A DNA stretch of 64,000 bases from Cyanoderma ruficeps (lineage: Eukaryota > Chordata > Aves > Passeriformes > Timaliidae): positions 10,043,472 through 10,107,471 of the forward strand of contig VZDJ01004378.1 in NCBI GenBank assembly GCA_008694505.1. The letters run 5' to 3'. The position numbers and the translations under genes were made by a program. Below the pieces are notes generated by a model. It was not told where the DNA came from. It saw only the letters and a program-made list of their open reading frames with translations, and ran no database searches. This document shows positions 51,016 through 64,000 of the stretch, one piece after another. How positions within the stretch are numbered: position 1 is the first letter of the stretch; every line of letters starts with the position of its first letter.

Positions 51016-54000
51016 GTTGGATCTCCCATCATTAAATATGTGCTCCAGCCACCTGGCTGAGGAGGAAGTGAGCAGAATTATCACTATTTCTGCTTCTCAG
51101 GAACTGTGATCCCCACCACATCTGACTTTTGAAGTTCTTCAAGAGGACTGTTGAAGACTTCAGGTGCTTAATCACATCTACTTAGAGAGCTGTAGAAAGT
51201 TAAACCAAAGATAAGTGTTTATCTACTCAGAATATGTGTTGTGTGCACAGCTGGGGGAATGAAGTTGACTCTCTAGGAACTTTTAAGGCTAAACTGGGAC
51301 CTGTGCAGCATACTTGGGTATCTGCCTACATTCTGGGACTTTTTTTATGCCACAAACTAGATTGCTGTTCAAAATTTAAGTGGGATAAGGTGAATTTGCA
51401 TAGGGTTTAATATTAACTTCGTATCATAAAGTTATAATCTGTTTTATTAGTGGCAAAACTTTGTGCTACCATTCCATCCCATGGATGTGAGTAATTCACC
51501 AAACTGGAACATTATACTCTTGTTTAATTTCCAAGGTTAAGTGATGATAACTCTCTAATTTAATTTACTATTTGTACTAAAATACTAAACTTCAGTGCAT
51601 ACCACTGTGCTATTTATGTATACCACAAATGCTACAGGGACTATTCATAAAATAAAGAAAAAAGTCCCAAACCAGGTCTACTACTGAGTCCAGGACATGA
51701 ATCCTGGTTTGGTTGTTGCATTTACGATTGGCAGACATCGATTTGATGTCACAAGTATTTTTAACAGGATTTACAAAATGCAAATAACATTATGTAAGAC
51801 AGATTACCTATGGCTTTAATACAGGATTGTTTTTAAGCCAGAGGCTACATTTTGCTGGGTTGTGCATGTTTAAAACTGAGCACATTAGGATTAGGCTTGG
51901 CAGAATACCATTTTCCAAATCCTTGATATTTCAGGTTAGATGACTTCTATTTTTTAATTTAAAATACGAGTTGAAAATCCAAATTTTCATTTTTTTTTTA
52001 ACTAACTTTCAAGGTGGATAGCTTCTTCAGTCAGGATTGCTACAAACAATCTGATTTGTGTTGGTAAAATCAGAAATTGCTGTAGTCCATCATACCCCTA
52101 TAAAGTTTTTTTTTTAATGTCAGAGAGCTACTTGTTTCTAAAACCAGCAGAAAAGACCAAATGAGTTTCCTGCACAGCAGAACGTATGTGGACAACATGT
52201 CACATTGCCAAGCAAGTCAGTCAAGTGTTGGCTTTGCAATGAGCCACAAGGAAAATCTTACAGGCACTTGAATTCCAAATAATTTCTCAAAGGCCTCATA
52301 TGCACAGTACCACAAGTTCTTGACCTTTAGGTGAATGAAATTTCAGGAGCTGTACACAGCTGGCATGGAACAACTTCATGTGACTCTGCATTGTTGTCAT
52401 TGCTTTATGCTCTGAATGCCTGAAATATGGCACTCCCTAATAGGCTAAGAGAGTCTCTACAGTGGTAATGTTTCCTACTGGAAAACTAAATGGTTTGATG
52501 TACTCAGCAGCCAAGGTTCTTTATTAACAGACTTTACTGGAAGGATGCCTTTTTGTCCCCCCAGAGTAATTTCAATTTTTCTGTTTCACATACATTATGC
52601 CTAGTTTCATTCAAATATGTTGACATCTGGTTTGTTCACCAGATTTCTTCCAAACCTTTATTACCCTAGTATTTTTCCGAGGGAAACATTTGGCAGCATT
52701 TTCTGCATTACAAGGTACATTTAATATACAGAGGCCAAGAAAGAAAAAATAGAAACTTAAGAGGAAAAAAAAAAAAAGATTTAAGCACTTGTGAAGTGTT
52801 AGTATTGCACATAAATATGCAAGAACCCCCCCAACCTGTACTTTGCATGTAGATGGTTTTTTCTTTCTATTTTAAATAATAGAAGTTCTTGTATTCTGTG
52901 ACATGTATTTATATCTCTTAGTACAACTAGATGGTTTCCCATCAGCTTAGTTGTCATTTCTGTGGAGCTCTGTTCTCTGAGCACCAAAGGCCATAACAAC
53001 TTTAAATGTTCTTTAAATCAGATCCTATCCTTTTAGAAGATAAAATAGTATTCTCCATCTGCCATTTCTAGGGAGCATTCAGATGCTTATGCTCTGTTCA
53101 GTGTGGGATCATGATTATTTCTGAGACCTGAAAAGTGCATTCTGACTTTCAGGATTTTAGGATGGTGATAATTTCTGGTAAAGACTGGCTGGAAGGCACC
53201 ACAAGAAAAGCTCCTTTTAAGTGATTACACACAATTTATGTTCAAAGAGACAAAAATACAATGAAGAATGAAGCTTGATGTTTCTGAAATACCAAGACAG
53301 CAGCTGGGAAAGCCTGTGGCTTCCTACAAAGCTCAGCTTTCCCTGCATCCCTCAGTTTCAAGTAGGCAGGAATTAGTCCTGGAGACATCACACTCTCAGC
53401 TCTTTGGTGACAGCCTGATCAAGGACATACCAGTGTTTTACATGGCTTTCACACCTCTGCTCTGGAATAGATGGGATTAGCAGGGGTTCTTGGATTTTAC
53501 AGTATGTACCCTGAAATATGTACGAGGGGAATGGGTGTGAAACAGCACTGTGATGGAACAGCAGAACAGCAGTGATTGCTTCCTGGAGTGACAGTGCTGC
53601 TGTAAGAGATGGCCCCTTTCTCTCGTCCCTGTTGAGCTACAGGTGTTGGCTTGGTTTTGTTCTCTCGTAGATTCCTTGTTACTCTCTGTCCTGCCTTTTG
53701 GTCAAGCTGAGCAGTTTGCAGAGCCCTTGGGCCACAGGCAAGCCTAGTATGAAGCTTGATGCAAAGGGGAGTTTTGATGTCCTTGAGTCAGAAACTATTT
53801 CCTTTTCTTTGGAGTGGTAGAGGGAAGGGGTAAACATCTACACCTGTGTAATAGATATACCTTCAGAGTGACACCTGCTAGCCTCCACCATGTTTTTACC
53901 CCATAAACTCACTTAAATGAAAATGAGAAGTGGTGACAGCTCTTCTCATGGGTACAAATGAGCCAGAAATTTCTAGGGAGTTGTTAAGCAGTGAGTTGGC

Positions 54001-55500
54001 AGAGCTGAGGTAAATAGAGCAGGTGTCTAGCAAGTTCTCTACTATCACCGTCTCACGCTAGTACTTAAATTGAGCTGTTTCCACTGGAAGTAGGAGAGTG
54101 ATAGTCCACCTGGGGAAGTAGAACCACTAGTCTGGCAGCTCTAGAAAGCTTAAGTTCTAATGTTGAGTCTGATCCTCCTGGATGCAGTCTTTCCTGGAAG
54201 AGGCTGACGCAGCATTCTGACCAAAAGGACGCTGGGGTTTTTTTTGTGCTGTGGATGTGAGCAGGGTGATGATCTAGTCTTCTGTTTTCCAAAGCTGTAT
54301 TAAACCAGTGTGGCCCGGCCTATGTTACTGCTTGCTCAGCCTGTTCTAAGAATCCAAACAATTAGCTCTAGATAATATCACCTAATTCTACTCTGAAATA
54401 AAAGAGAATGGGTGGTCAAAAACCTCCTGACAAGAGCTGTTTTGCTTCAAATAATGCAAATGAAGCATCCTAGCCCAGTGAGCTTTTTGCCTGTAGCCAC
54501 AGGTCTTTGTTCCCTTTTCTGACAAACTGCGTATCCATTCATCTCTCTCATTAGTAGAGCTGCTGCTACAGTCAGTTGGAAATGGTAAGTGTGTGTCTAG
54601 CTGATGTTGGTCTCTCTTGTATTTAGGAAGTCTCTGCACAAGCACATTTAGCTGTCTTTATGTTTGAGCTTGTTAATGGTAATATAAATTAATTTGCAGA
54701 TCAATGCTTACTCCAGTCCCTTTGTCAGACATGTGAGCAAAAACTAGTATCTCTTCATAATAGAAGTGCTAAACATATTGCAAGAGAGGGAATATTTAGT
54801 AGAAAATATTTTTTTTTTTCTGGAATGTGGTGTCTTTAATACAATCTCTTCCATAATCATTTTGCGAAAACAGAAGTTGGACTCTATAAATTCATCATGG
54901 GCTTTGGTGAGTCTTAGTGAGAAAATATTTGTATCCTAAAGCCAGTTTTTTAGACCTCTGTCTATTTAGAAAGCCATCTATTAAAATTATATGTGTTATT
55001 TCTAATTAGAGAAATAACAATTTCTATACATGAGAGAAAAGAGGCAACTGGAAGATTGTTTTCAAAACTGTTTCCCAGTGGGGCTATAGACTTTCTTCCT
55101 GAAATTTGGGGGAGAAAGGTTTTTGAAGGAGGATAAATATTACACATCAGATGCAGGTGCAGCTGTATCATGGAGTTATACTGTAAATATCAGCAATATA
55201 TATATAATAGATGTTTAAAAAATCCTCTTCTGTTTCGTTTTCCCAGTACTTGGTTTGGTTTTTGTTTACCCAGTGATGAGTGTTGCCCTGACCTTTGTCT
55301 AATCATAATCTTAATTGTAAACCCTGAACATAATTGCAGTATTTCATTCGAGATATTTTTGACAATGAATTCATAATTCATTATATAGCTGTCTTTTGTT
55401 TTTGTTTTTGGTGTTTTCTTGTCTTCTGACTTTGTGCTGCAAGGCCCTTCTTCAGTTAGTTGTAGCCAGTCCTTACCTTATACAGTCACAAGGATTTTGG
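51016..55500 (+). other. Inferred NRCAM intron, no gene recognised
   Basis: AT-rich sequence with poly-A or poly-T runs near 51990, 52108 and 52765. No assignable exon or mobile element. Confidence 0.45.
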
Positions 55501-55625
55501 AACTCGGAGTTTACTCCTTTTCCAGGTAATTTCTGAATACACTGAGCAGCATAAGCCTGAGCATGGATCCCTTCAGGACTCAGGATAGTCTCCCTTCCCT
55601 CTGATATGATTACCCACATAGAATT
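55500..55625 (-). mobile_element. Possible ancient CR1 fragment, antisense
   Basis: The stretch around 55525-55590 loosely resembles the antisense CR1 text that normally reads as a gatgaatatgttgaac block followed by actgatccctgagggac. It is highly diverged, so this call is tentative. Confidence 0.25.
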
Positions 55626-57239
55626 TTAAAGCTGCCCCTTTCAAAATAAGCAGAATCTGTAATGAAGGCTCCGAGTTTGTACTTTTTCCTCTCCCACACT
55701 TAATGCCTGGTCTGCATTTAGCAACCAGTAGTTCAGTAGCAGTGCTGTTAGATAATTTCTCTGTCTACTGATTGCTGTGGTTTTAACCTGCTTTGGTGTC
55801 CTAAAATACAGGCTTATGTTGTGAGATACCACTAACTCTAAGCTACTGAAACTTGGAATGGGGAACAGGGAGAAAGGCATGTGAGGGAGGACACATTTTA
55901 GATCTGTTTTATGCAGTAGATCATTGAAAATAGTTGGGAAGAAATTCATAGCTGACTACAAATCAATGTCCTTTTTTTTCAAGGCCTAATACTGTACTGT
56001 GTGTTAGGATTTTTAATTATTTTTAAACAAAATGAACGAATTTTATTTCATGAAATAAAGTGAATAAAATGAATTTTTAAATAAAATAAATGAAAGTCTG
56101 ATAATGGATTTTTCCATTTTTAGCAGCAAAACATCTTTAATACTCAATTCCATGTTTGAAACAACCTTTTTATAAAATGGAAGTGGATACTTGGACTGAA
56201 TCACTATAATTGTTTTAATTGCTTATGGTATAAATGCAGAATTCAAAAGCATGTGACTTCTCTCTCTAGAGATGTAGTCATTTAAGGGTAGTCGTAGTTT
56301 TGTGTAATTTTTATATATACACTTGTCCCACTTCAGTTGCTGATTCAGTATATGGTGACAGTTGACAATGAGGTCATTCTGAGTGCAATCCATTATCAAA
56401 TTATCCATTATCAGTAGACCTTTGCATTATAAAAGCAGAACTAAAATGTATCAAATTTGCAAAAGGCCAAATTGTCTGTGGAGTGGTGGTGTATTGTTTA
56501 GGGTGTGTGAGCAGCTGCCAGGTTGCAAAACCAGGCTATAGAGGTGGGGAAAGTGGCAGGAGAGCCTCTTGCCAGTGAGAGGGTGGTATGACTCAGTGCT
56601 CTCAATGAACATGCTTGACTTCTGAGTGCATTTCCAGCCTTTTCTTGGATCAAAATAGCTGTAACTTTGGGGCAGCCTGACAACATTGCCTTTCTGTGTA
56701 GTCATGTTGGAAAAGCTGACTGATTCAGACTCCTTTTTAAATAGTTGCATGTGTAGTGGCTTTTCTGGTTTTGCAGTGCGTTGGTTGTTATGTGCTGAGT
56801 TGGACTGGCAGTAATTCCTTGCTATAATATACTCTTTTGCATATTTTTTTCTTATGATTCAAGTTTCCAGTAAATTGGAAATAGCCTTCTTTGTTCTGTA
56901 TTTCTCCTCTCCTTTCACTAGCCACTGTCAGTGTAAGGGTTTCATTAGGCAGGGCAGTAAGAAAGGACAGACAGTTGGAGGCGACAAGAAAATGAAACCT
57001 CAGAGTTCTCAAGGGATGATAAGTGACTGGTAGTGGCAAGACAGCAAAAGATTTCTTTAAAAGAGCTGTGTGGAAGACGCAGAGAACTAAAAATGTTCAC
57101 AGCTATACTGAGAGAAGAAACAGACTGCAGGCTAGAAAACTGGGGAAAAATGGCAGGAAAACCACATGAAGGGGACTGTGTTGTCTTCATGGCAAAATTC
57201 AAATTGAGAACAAGAAAATATGTTTACACTGTAACATAG
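55626..57239 (+). other. Inferred NRCAM intron, no gene recognised
   Basis: AT-rich, with an A/T low-complexity stretch at 56030-56095. No exon or repeat family assigned. Confidence 0.45.
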
Positions 57240-58340
57240 TAGAAAGCTATCAAATTTCTCGGGCAAAATTTGCTCTTAGTGAAGCCATGTCACCAATCAC
57301 CCTTTTATTTTCCACGTGCCTAAGCATAGTTTCCAAGAGTATTCACCCCATGATCCTGCCAGGCACAGTGGTGAGATTGGCCTGTATTTCTGTGAGTCTT
57401 CTTTTCTCCCTCTTTTAAAAATGGGGGTTATACTTCCCCTTTTCCAGTCAATGGGAACTTCACGTGACTGCCATGACTTCTCAAATATGATGCACAGCTT
57501 AGTAACTTCATCTGCTGTTCCCTAAGGGCCTGTACATTGATCTCATCAGATCCCATGGCCTTGTGCCATCTAAGCAATCTGAATCTGACCTTCATTGCTT
57601 AGATGGTCTCAAACAGGATCTACAGTGGGTGGTTCTTCACTCTCCCAGTCCCTGCCTGTGCCCTCTGTGATGTGGGTGATGTGCTTAGAGCAGTTGCCAG
57701 TCAAGACTGAAGCAAAACAGTAATTGGGTACCTCAGAGTTCTCTGTTTATCAGGTAACCAGGTTTCCTCCTCTGGAGAGGGCCCACATTTCTCTTATTTT
57801 CCTTTTATTGTGGATGTACCTGTAGGAGCTTTTTTGTTGACCTAGACACATTAAGTTCTATCTGTGTTTTAACTTTCCTAATCTGGTCCCTGGTTGCTTG
57901 CACAATCCTCTAAATTCCCCCCAGGCTACGTTTCCCTGCTTCCACCGCCTGGCCTGTAGACTTCCTGTTTGGGTGTGTCCAGGAGCTCCTTATTCATCCA
58001 TACAGACCTCCCGGTGGTTCTGCCCTCTTTGCTAGAATACATTACTGCTGAGCTCGGAGGAGGAGACCTTTGAATATTAACTGCTTTCTTAGGCCCCCCC
58101 TTCCTTCCAGGGCTTTATCCCATGGTATTCTACCAAGCAGATTCCTGAAGAGGCCAAAATCTGCTCTCCTGAAGTCCAGGGCAGTGAGCTTACACCTGAG
58201 TGTGCACCCCTTGTTGCCCCAGGGATCCTGAACTCAAAGTAATCTGAAGCGGCTGGTGTTGCCTCTGTGGCATCTTTCACTCCCTGTTGCACTGTTGCTC
58301 TCAGGCTCATGTTTATGTACTTTGAAAGGGAATATAAAGA
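57240..58340 (-). mobile_element. CR1 LINE ORF2 fragment, antisense (~1.1 kb)
   Basis: On the minus strand this covers the middle of CR1 ORF2. The right part (58089-58340) reads as the linker after the endonuclease (frame ending near a proline-tryptophan-lysine-glutamate-glycine segment). The left part (57240-57430) corresponds to the N-terminal reverse-transcriptase region, with a lysine-rich KKGK-like block at about 57405-57425. Frames are broken by stops and shifts. The copy lacks the 3' end, unlike the other CR1 pieces here, so it is probably an internal remnant of a deleted element. Confidence 0.82.
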
Positions 58341-61300
58341 GTCCACATTGTCTCTAGGGCAATAACCTCAGGTGCAAGAGGTTTCCCTCAGTCCCTTTCT
58401 TATCAAAGAAATATGCAATTAAAACACAACAGAAAGTCCTCCCATATTCTTTTCCTGGGCTGGATTTGCTAAATATATAACAGGCTGTTGTAGCACCATC
58501 TCTGTGATCACAGACATGCTGGTAGAGAATTGAGCTGACAGATGAAGGCATCACAAGGCACTACTGAGGAGGAGTCTGTCCCAGCTCTTTTTTCCCCAGA
58601 GTCCCTGAGGCAGTTCATCTCAGCACAGTAACCTATTTCAGTCTTACTGGGCTGGGCTGCAAATTTCATTAAAATGCAATTAAAATGAAATACAACAAAA
58701 CTTATAAGACAAGCTTGATTAGGAGATGAACTATGAAATTCATATTACCCCTAGGTGTTGTTTGATCATTGTAATTTTTATTTGAATTTGAGAGCAATTA
58801 TCTGGTCTAACTAAATCTTGATTTCTAAAAAAAGGATTAATGCTTATGCTTTAGAAGGCTTAAAAATCTCAGGTTTTGCAGTTGATTTGTGTCTGTTGGA
58901 GCCAGTTTACATTTTTTTTTAAAGTCAGACTGTGTGTAACGTTAATCTTCTGAACTGGAATGTCTTGAGTACAGTTAAAAATAGTGTTGAATCTTCAGTT
59001 TATCTCTAAGGTCAGTCTTACACACATGCAATGATAGTAAATTTTTGTGGATTGACTGAAATGGGCTCATTGTTCATTGAAAGGGGTTAAATTATTCTAT
59101 CCCTTGGTTTCTGAAAAAGCATAAATGCATAAGATGGGGATGGGTGTGAAACTCACTCTAGGAAGCATCTGTGGACAGAGGCAAACTCAGGCTGTCCTGC
59201 CTGGAGATGCAGAAGTTCAGGCATGAGGAAATGACACTTTTTTCTGACTCTGCCCTGCAAAATAGGCTTGTGGCCTTTCCCTTTCTTTCCTTTGTGGGTT
59301 GTCACTTACATTGTGAGTCACATCACAAATTTAGGTCAGACAAGACCTGTTTTGTTAGACAGAGCCCTAATTCACCATCTGGGAGTGGCGATAGGGCTTG
59401 TGCAGGGGCAGCAGAGCTTGTGTGAGTCTGAAATGGGCAAAGAGCCACCCAGACTCCAGTGGGGGAACATCAAATACTATTCTTGTGTAGATTTAGTGGT
59501 TAGCACTGTGAGGCTCCATTCCTTTCCTGGTGAGATACCTGCCTGTTTTCATGGATTTCTGTGGACTGGACTGTTGACTGTTGGTTTTCAGCAGAGCTTG
59601 GAGTTCGCAGAAGAGGAAAATGCTACTTATTTTAAAGTGATTTTGGTAATTCTCACTAATTTGCTTATATTTCAGTAAGTTCCTCCTTCCATATGCACTT
59701 ACTAACACCAAGTATGTGTTTTATGTACGTTCCTAGGTGGTGCATGTAAAGACACTTCCATTCATACTTAGTCTATTACCTGCCTTAATGCTTGTTCAGT
59801 TTGGATGGAATAAAGAGACCTGACAATCTATACCTGCCTGGGATCCACTGCATTCTGGAACTCCGATAAAGCTCATAGATTTATGGATGTGTGTCTTAGA
59901 GGTCATAGTGTTATCCATACTATGTGGGAATTTACTTACGATTAACTTCACCAAAGCATTTATTTGTTTGCTACTGACAACATTTGCTTATCAGTGTATA
60001 CTCTTACCAATTTTGTTCTGGCTTGACCTTTAATACAGAAATCTACTATTACCCAGTGCTGGTGATTTCAGAGTAAGAAAGTAGTTCAGTGACTCATAAA
60101 CATGTTCCCATATGCATTTGTGGCTTACTATATAAGGCTTCATTTTAGTGATACTCAATTTTGGTATTTAATACTGTGTTTCAAAATAAACCTAAGTGGT
60201 TATTTTTCAGCTTTTAAAAAGTTTGTTTAATTAATCATTAATCTAGGAAAAACATGAAGATTTTTATCTAGGAAACTGTTAATCACTGGGAAATAGTTTT
60301 ACTGCTTCTGGTATTATACCAGGAAAGCCTGCTCTCTGTTATTCACAGTGTAGAACTAGATTACATCTGTTTTTGTGCAGCTAAATCTTCACATAATGAC
60401 TAAAAGTTACTGCTCTCTGAAAATTTTGCATACTTTGGCATTTTTTGTTTGTAAGATCATAGCAGCTGCTCCTAGAGTGTACAAGTGTTTGTCTGGACAG
60501 AGGAGAGGCTGAAGAACCCACCCGAAACGGAAGGCTGGACAAGCTTGCTCAGGGAGGAACAGAAAGTTCCCACTCATTGCTCAGCACTGGCCCTGCCTGG
60601 ACTTGGGCTGTCTCCTGCTGTTTCCAGATAGAGTGTTTTGGCTCTACCATCCTCAGCAGGTGCCAGGAGTTTGGCTTAGGTTCAGTATTAGATCTAAGCC
60701 AGCCTTATGCATTTGTGTATTAAATGGGCAGCTGACAAGCTCTTCTGGAGTTCAGGGTGCTGGGTGTGTCTGAACTCTCTCCAGTTAGCAACCTGAGATC
60801 CCAGCATGAGGTTGAGAGATCTAGCCTGACTGCTTACAGCCTTCCCAAGCTTGGCAGGATTTACTAGCCCAAGGCCATGGTATGGAAAGCCTGAATGTGC
60901 TGCTCCTCACAGGGTGTCTGAAGCTGGTTATATGCAAGTTTTCATACAGAACTGCTTTACATGGCTGTGTTGTTGCTGAGGCCACCTGTACCACGCTGCC
61001 TCTGGTGCTGTGACCAGCAGCACAGACCTCAGAAGAGGCCAGCTAATCTCTGTCGTCACTGTGGAAGTCAATGCCAGGTCCCATGCTGCTCCAGAGATGG
61101 AGGTTTGTAGCACCTGAGCTGTGTCAGGTGTAGCTGCACTGTGCCATGGTGTCTGTGGGGACACAGGGGCAGAGATAAAGAGGTTATCTGAGACAGTCTG
61201 AGGCTGTCTCAGTTCTAATGTTAAGGAGGAAAGTAAGTATGGAAAGCTTGTAATGAAGGGAGATGGAAGATGAAAATGAGAGATAAGGAAAATGTGTGTC

Positions 61301-62104
61301 AAAAGTGCATCTTCACTTATGAGAGAGGGAAGCTTCTTTAGTGAGGGAGGAGAGGATGTGAATAGTGAGGTTTTCCAGTTGTGAAACCTGGACTGTTTCT
61401 TGTGTCTCCTGTTGGTAGTGGTTTGGTAGAAATGATTCAGGGGTTAAACTGTGTGGTCTCTACTCCAAGACAAATATCTTAGCCCAGCCTGATGTGCGAG
61501 GCAGCATTAAATGACACCTTCTGGACTGGCTGAGTGCCCTAAGGAGGAATATCTGACTCCTTCTGTACTAGTCACTGTGTGCTGGAGCATGCAGTGACCT
61601 ACAGCATGAGGAGTTGACCCTTCTCTCATACTGGCTTCATGTGGCTGAGATCAGTGCCCTGAGAACAGGAGCAGGGTGGGTTATGTTCTGTCAGGGAGGA
61701 GCGGGTGTTGAACCAGGAATGCAGTGGTTTTAACATGCATAAGATAATTGTGGTTTCCACCAGGTTTGGATCCCAGATGATTACCTGCTATCCCACTGTC
61801 CAGCACCAATTCAAATAAAGTGATAATAAAGTGCTACTTCACTGGCCATATGAATTAGGAAGACCCTTCCCCTCCTGTGAAATATTTACCTGAAATCTAG
61901 GGCAGAGGTTTTTTCCTCTGGTCTATGTCTTGAAATTAGACTTTTAAATTTCGATCATGTAGAAGCCTTGGTTAAACACTTGGTTGCCTAAATGAAACAA
62001 GGAGAGAGAAAAATCCCATTTGGTTTTTGCAGTTCACACCAAAGGCTAAGGTTGTCTGGACTTTCCCATTCTACTTAGCTTTAGAGGGAGGAGTTGCAGT
62101 GTGA
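58341..62104 (+). other. Inferred NRCAM intron, no gene recognised
   Basis: Mixed sequence with slightly GC-richer patches at about 59160-59600 and 60480-61190, which hold several overlapping short frames without recognisable motifs. They may be old repeats. Confidence 0.45.
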
Positions 62105-62162
62105 TTTTTTGTTTGTTTGTTTTGGGCTTTTTTTTGTTGTTATTGTTGTTGTTGTTTTGTTA
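62105..62162. repeat. T-rich (GTT)n/(GTTT)n tract
   Basis: A simple repeat of gttt then gtt units, about 58 bp. Confidence 0.85.
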
Positions 62163-64000
62163 GTGTTCATTCAACTAGGTCTAAGAAACTATAAACTCCA
62201 AGAAGGAAAGGGTTCTTAGATGGAGAAAAGTGATAAAATATAAATTTTTTTAAAGCTTTAAAGTATACATTTGTAGTTGAAGGTTGAGCAGTAGAATACT
62301 TTTTATGGTATGAGAGAAAGGTGTGGTGTTTCAGGGTGGGCTTTTTTGCCATACAGAAATGTAAAACTTTCATTTCATGTTTATTGAAATATGGAAAGAT
62401 ATGGAAAAGAGAACTTGGGTGTCAGGCTCAACAGGGATTATTATGACTTTTTTTCATGTTTCCCTCCTGCTTAATCTCATAAATCAAGAGAAATACCTCG
62501 TTATACTTTCATATAATGTCGTCATTTCCAGTTATGATTAGTGTGCTTGCTAGGCATTCTTATTTCTTCAGTAATTAATAAGTGTCTAAAAAACGTTGGG
62601 TTTTTTCCTCTACTGCATTTCATATGCTGTTTGTCAGGGAAAGCTAAATGACTTCACTGCTTTTGACCTATTTCAGTTGTCATCATTGTTCTGTATTGAA
62701 TTCTAGGATGCAATGTTGTCATTCATTTAAATTCTTTCTCTTGTCTGTGAACACAGCCAAAGATGCCTGTGTATCAGAACTACCTTTGTTGAAATAATCA
62801 ATGAGGTTCAAGATGATTTATAGAAAACAGTGGGCGAGCCCCCTTTGTTGGAGTGTCCTTTGTAATCCTAAGGATGGCAGGTTAGTGTGGTATGGCAGTG
62901 AGTGGGCTCTAAAGAACAAGGGTGCATGTGGGGTGATTCATGGAGTACTGAAACAGGATGATTTCAAGTGAGTCTTTTCTAAGTTCAAATGCAAAATGCA
63001 GAGAAATGTTTTCTTTAAAATACAAACACTGATTGGGAATATGTGAAATACTCATCATTTTACATTTCATTTAGAGTATTAAACCAGCCCGAGAAAGTTC
63101 ATGAGTTTGTCTCTGCTTTCCCTCCCATCGGTAAGTGTGCTGACTCATTAACTTGTTGGCCTAACAATAAAGACCTTGGAAAGACTATTGTGTATCGCCA
63201 GACAGATGATGCAAGGCATAAATACAGCCTTGGGAACATCTTTAGTGTCTTTCTTAGTGAAACCTGAATATAAAGGTTGGTATTTTTAACTGGCAGGATT
63301 TCAGTAGACTTGCATTACTGTTGGAGCCTAAGAAAAAAATTATATTTTTTTTCTTGCTGTACTCTTCAAAGTGATGCAATGGGGGAAAAAAATTACAGCA
63401 TTTCACAAGGCAAGAAAGAAAACCCCCCATGGCATTTGAGTGCTGGTTTTGACACTTTTTGATATGAAGGAGAATGATGACAGCAACCTCCAGTTCAGAT
63501 AATGATTCCCAGTTAATCATTTGTGAGAATGTGCTGTATTAAGAATTCTATGCTTTCTTGACATGATTTTCAATTGACTTAAGAGCTGTTAAATTTGACT
63601 TGATGTCTCTATTCCCTGCTTAGCATGTCTTGCTTTGGAAGGCCTTGTTCTCTTTATTAGCTGTCTGTATCCTCAATTATATTCTTTCTGCCTTCAACAG
63701 GATTCTAATTTAGTTTATTAGATGTTCTCGCATAGAGCGATACCTAGTCAATTGTCAGACATTTGACAAACTTACCATTTCCCCAGATGACCTCTTGAGG
63801 AACTATGAAGCTGTTTTGCCTTCTAGCACTGGACCCATAAACTATTTTTTTGAGCAGAGTGAAAAGAAGAATTTATTCAAGGTGTAAGAAGAAGCATATC
63901 CAGTTTCCTTTTACACAAGGTATTTGCAGGGTTTTTACTGGAGAAAATATTTTGCTTTTTCTCCTTTTACATAGGATGAATTTACAGTGGGTAGTACCAG
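62163..64000 (+). other. Inferred NRCAM intron to window end
   Basis: AT-rich sequence with no exon, gene or mobile element recognised. Confidence 0.45.

Larger units (their letters stand above)
37449..64000 (+). other. NRCAM: Inferred NRCAM 5' introns (gene continues to the right)
   Basis: After the donor at 37449 no coding exon is recognised to the window end. NRCAM is known to have very long 5' introns and several untranslated exons, consistent with this 26-kb stretch. Candidate non-coding exons, repeats and regulatory sites within it are listed separately. Confidence 0.6.

Noticed and set aside
59268..59678. 136-codon + strand frame
   Set aside because: No recognised domain, overlapping alternative frames, and no acceptor or donor pair that would join it to NRCAM coding sequence.
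1..64000. Bacterial-type systems, CRISPR arrays, phage or plasmid modules
   Set aside because: Spliced vertebrate exons, CR1 LINEs and the CpG island show this is animal nuclear DNA. No repeat-spacer array or operon-like gene packing exists.

Overview
This window is vertebrate nuclear DNA, most likely from a bird. The evidence is AT-rich sequence with widely spaced exons, short spliced exons with clear acceptor and donor sites, and several decayed CR1 LINE fragments of the type typical of avian genomes. There are no operons, bacterial genes, CRISPR arrays or tRNA/rRNA genes that I can see.

From 1 to about 19.95 kb lies the 3' end of PNPLA8 (calcium-independent phospholipase A2 gamma) on the + strand. 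The first 17 kb is read as one long intron carrying three CR1 fragments. It is followed by the penultimate coding exon (17050-17245) and the terminal exon (coding 19074-19348). Together they encode the last 156 residues, from the catalytic Asp-Gly-Gly motif to a C-terminal SKL peroxisomal signal. A 3' UTR follows, with polyadenylation signals at 19919 and 20068.

From about 20 to 36.9 kb is an intergenic interval. It holds short CR1 remnants, AT-rich simple repeats, a nine-base assembly gap inside an (AT)n tract, a mildly GC-richer unassigned stretch near 26-27 kb, and a decayed three-copy tandem repeat near 34.5 kb.

From about 36.9 to 38.0 kb is a strong CpG island. It has GC boxes, a quadruplex-forming G tract, a strong splice donor at 37449, and a 28-bp minisatellite just inside the intron. 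In known vertebrate gene order NRCAM follows PNPLA8 in the same orientation, so I infer this is the NRCAM promoter with its untranslated exon 1. The rest of the window (38-64 kb) would then be the first NRCAM introns. It contains a good candidate second 5' UTR exon (41920-42157), a weaker one (49237-49496), a CTCF-like site, perfect palindromes and further CR1 fragments. No NRCAM coding exon was recognised.

The short open frames scattered across both strands look like chance ORFs, apart from those in the two PNPLA8 exons and the frames decaying inside CR1. I found no convincing undescribed system. The points most worth checking are the NRCAM 5' exons, the intronic minisatellite, the CTCF-like site and the palindromes.
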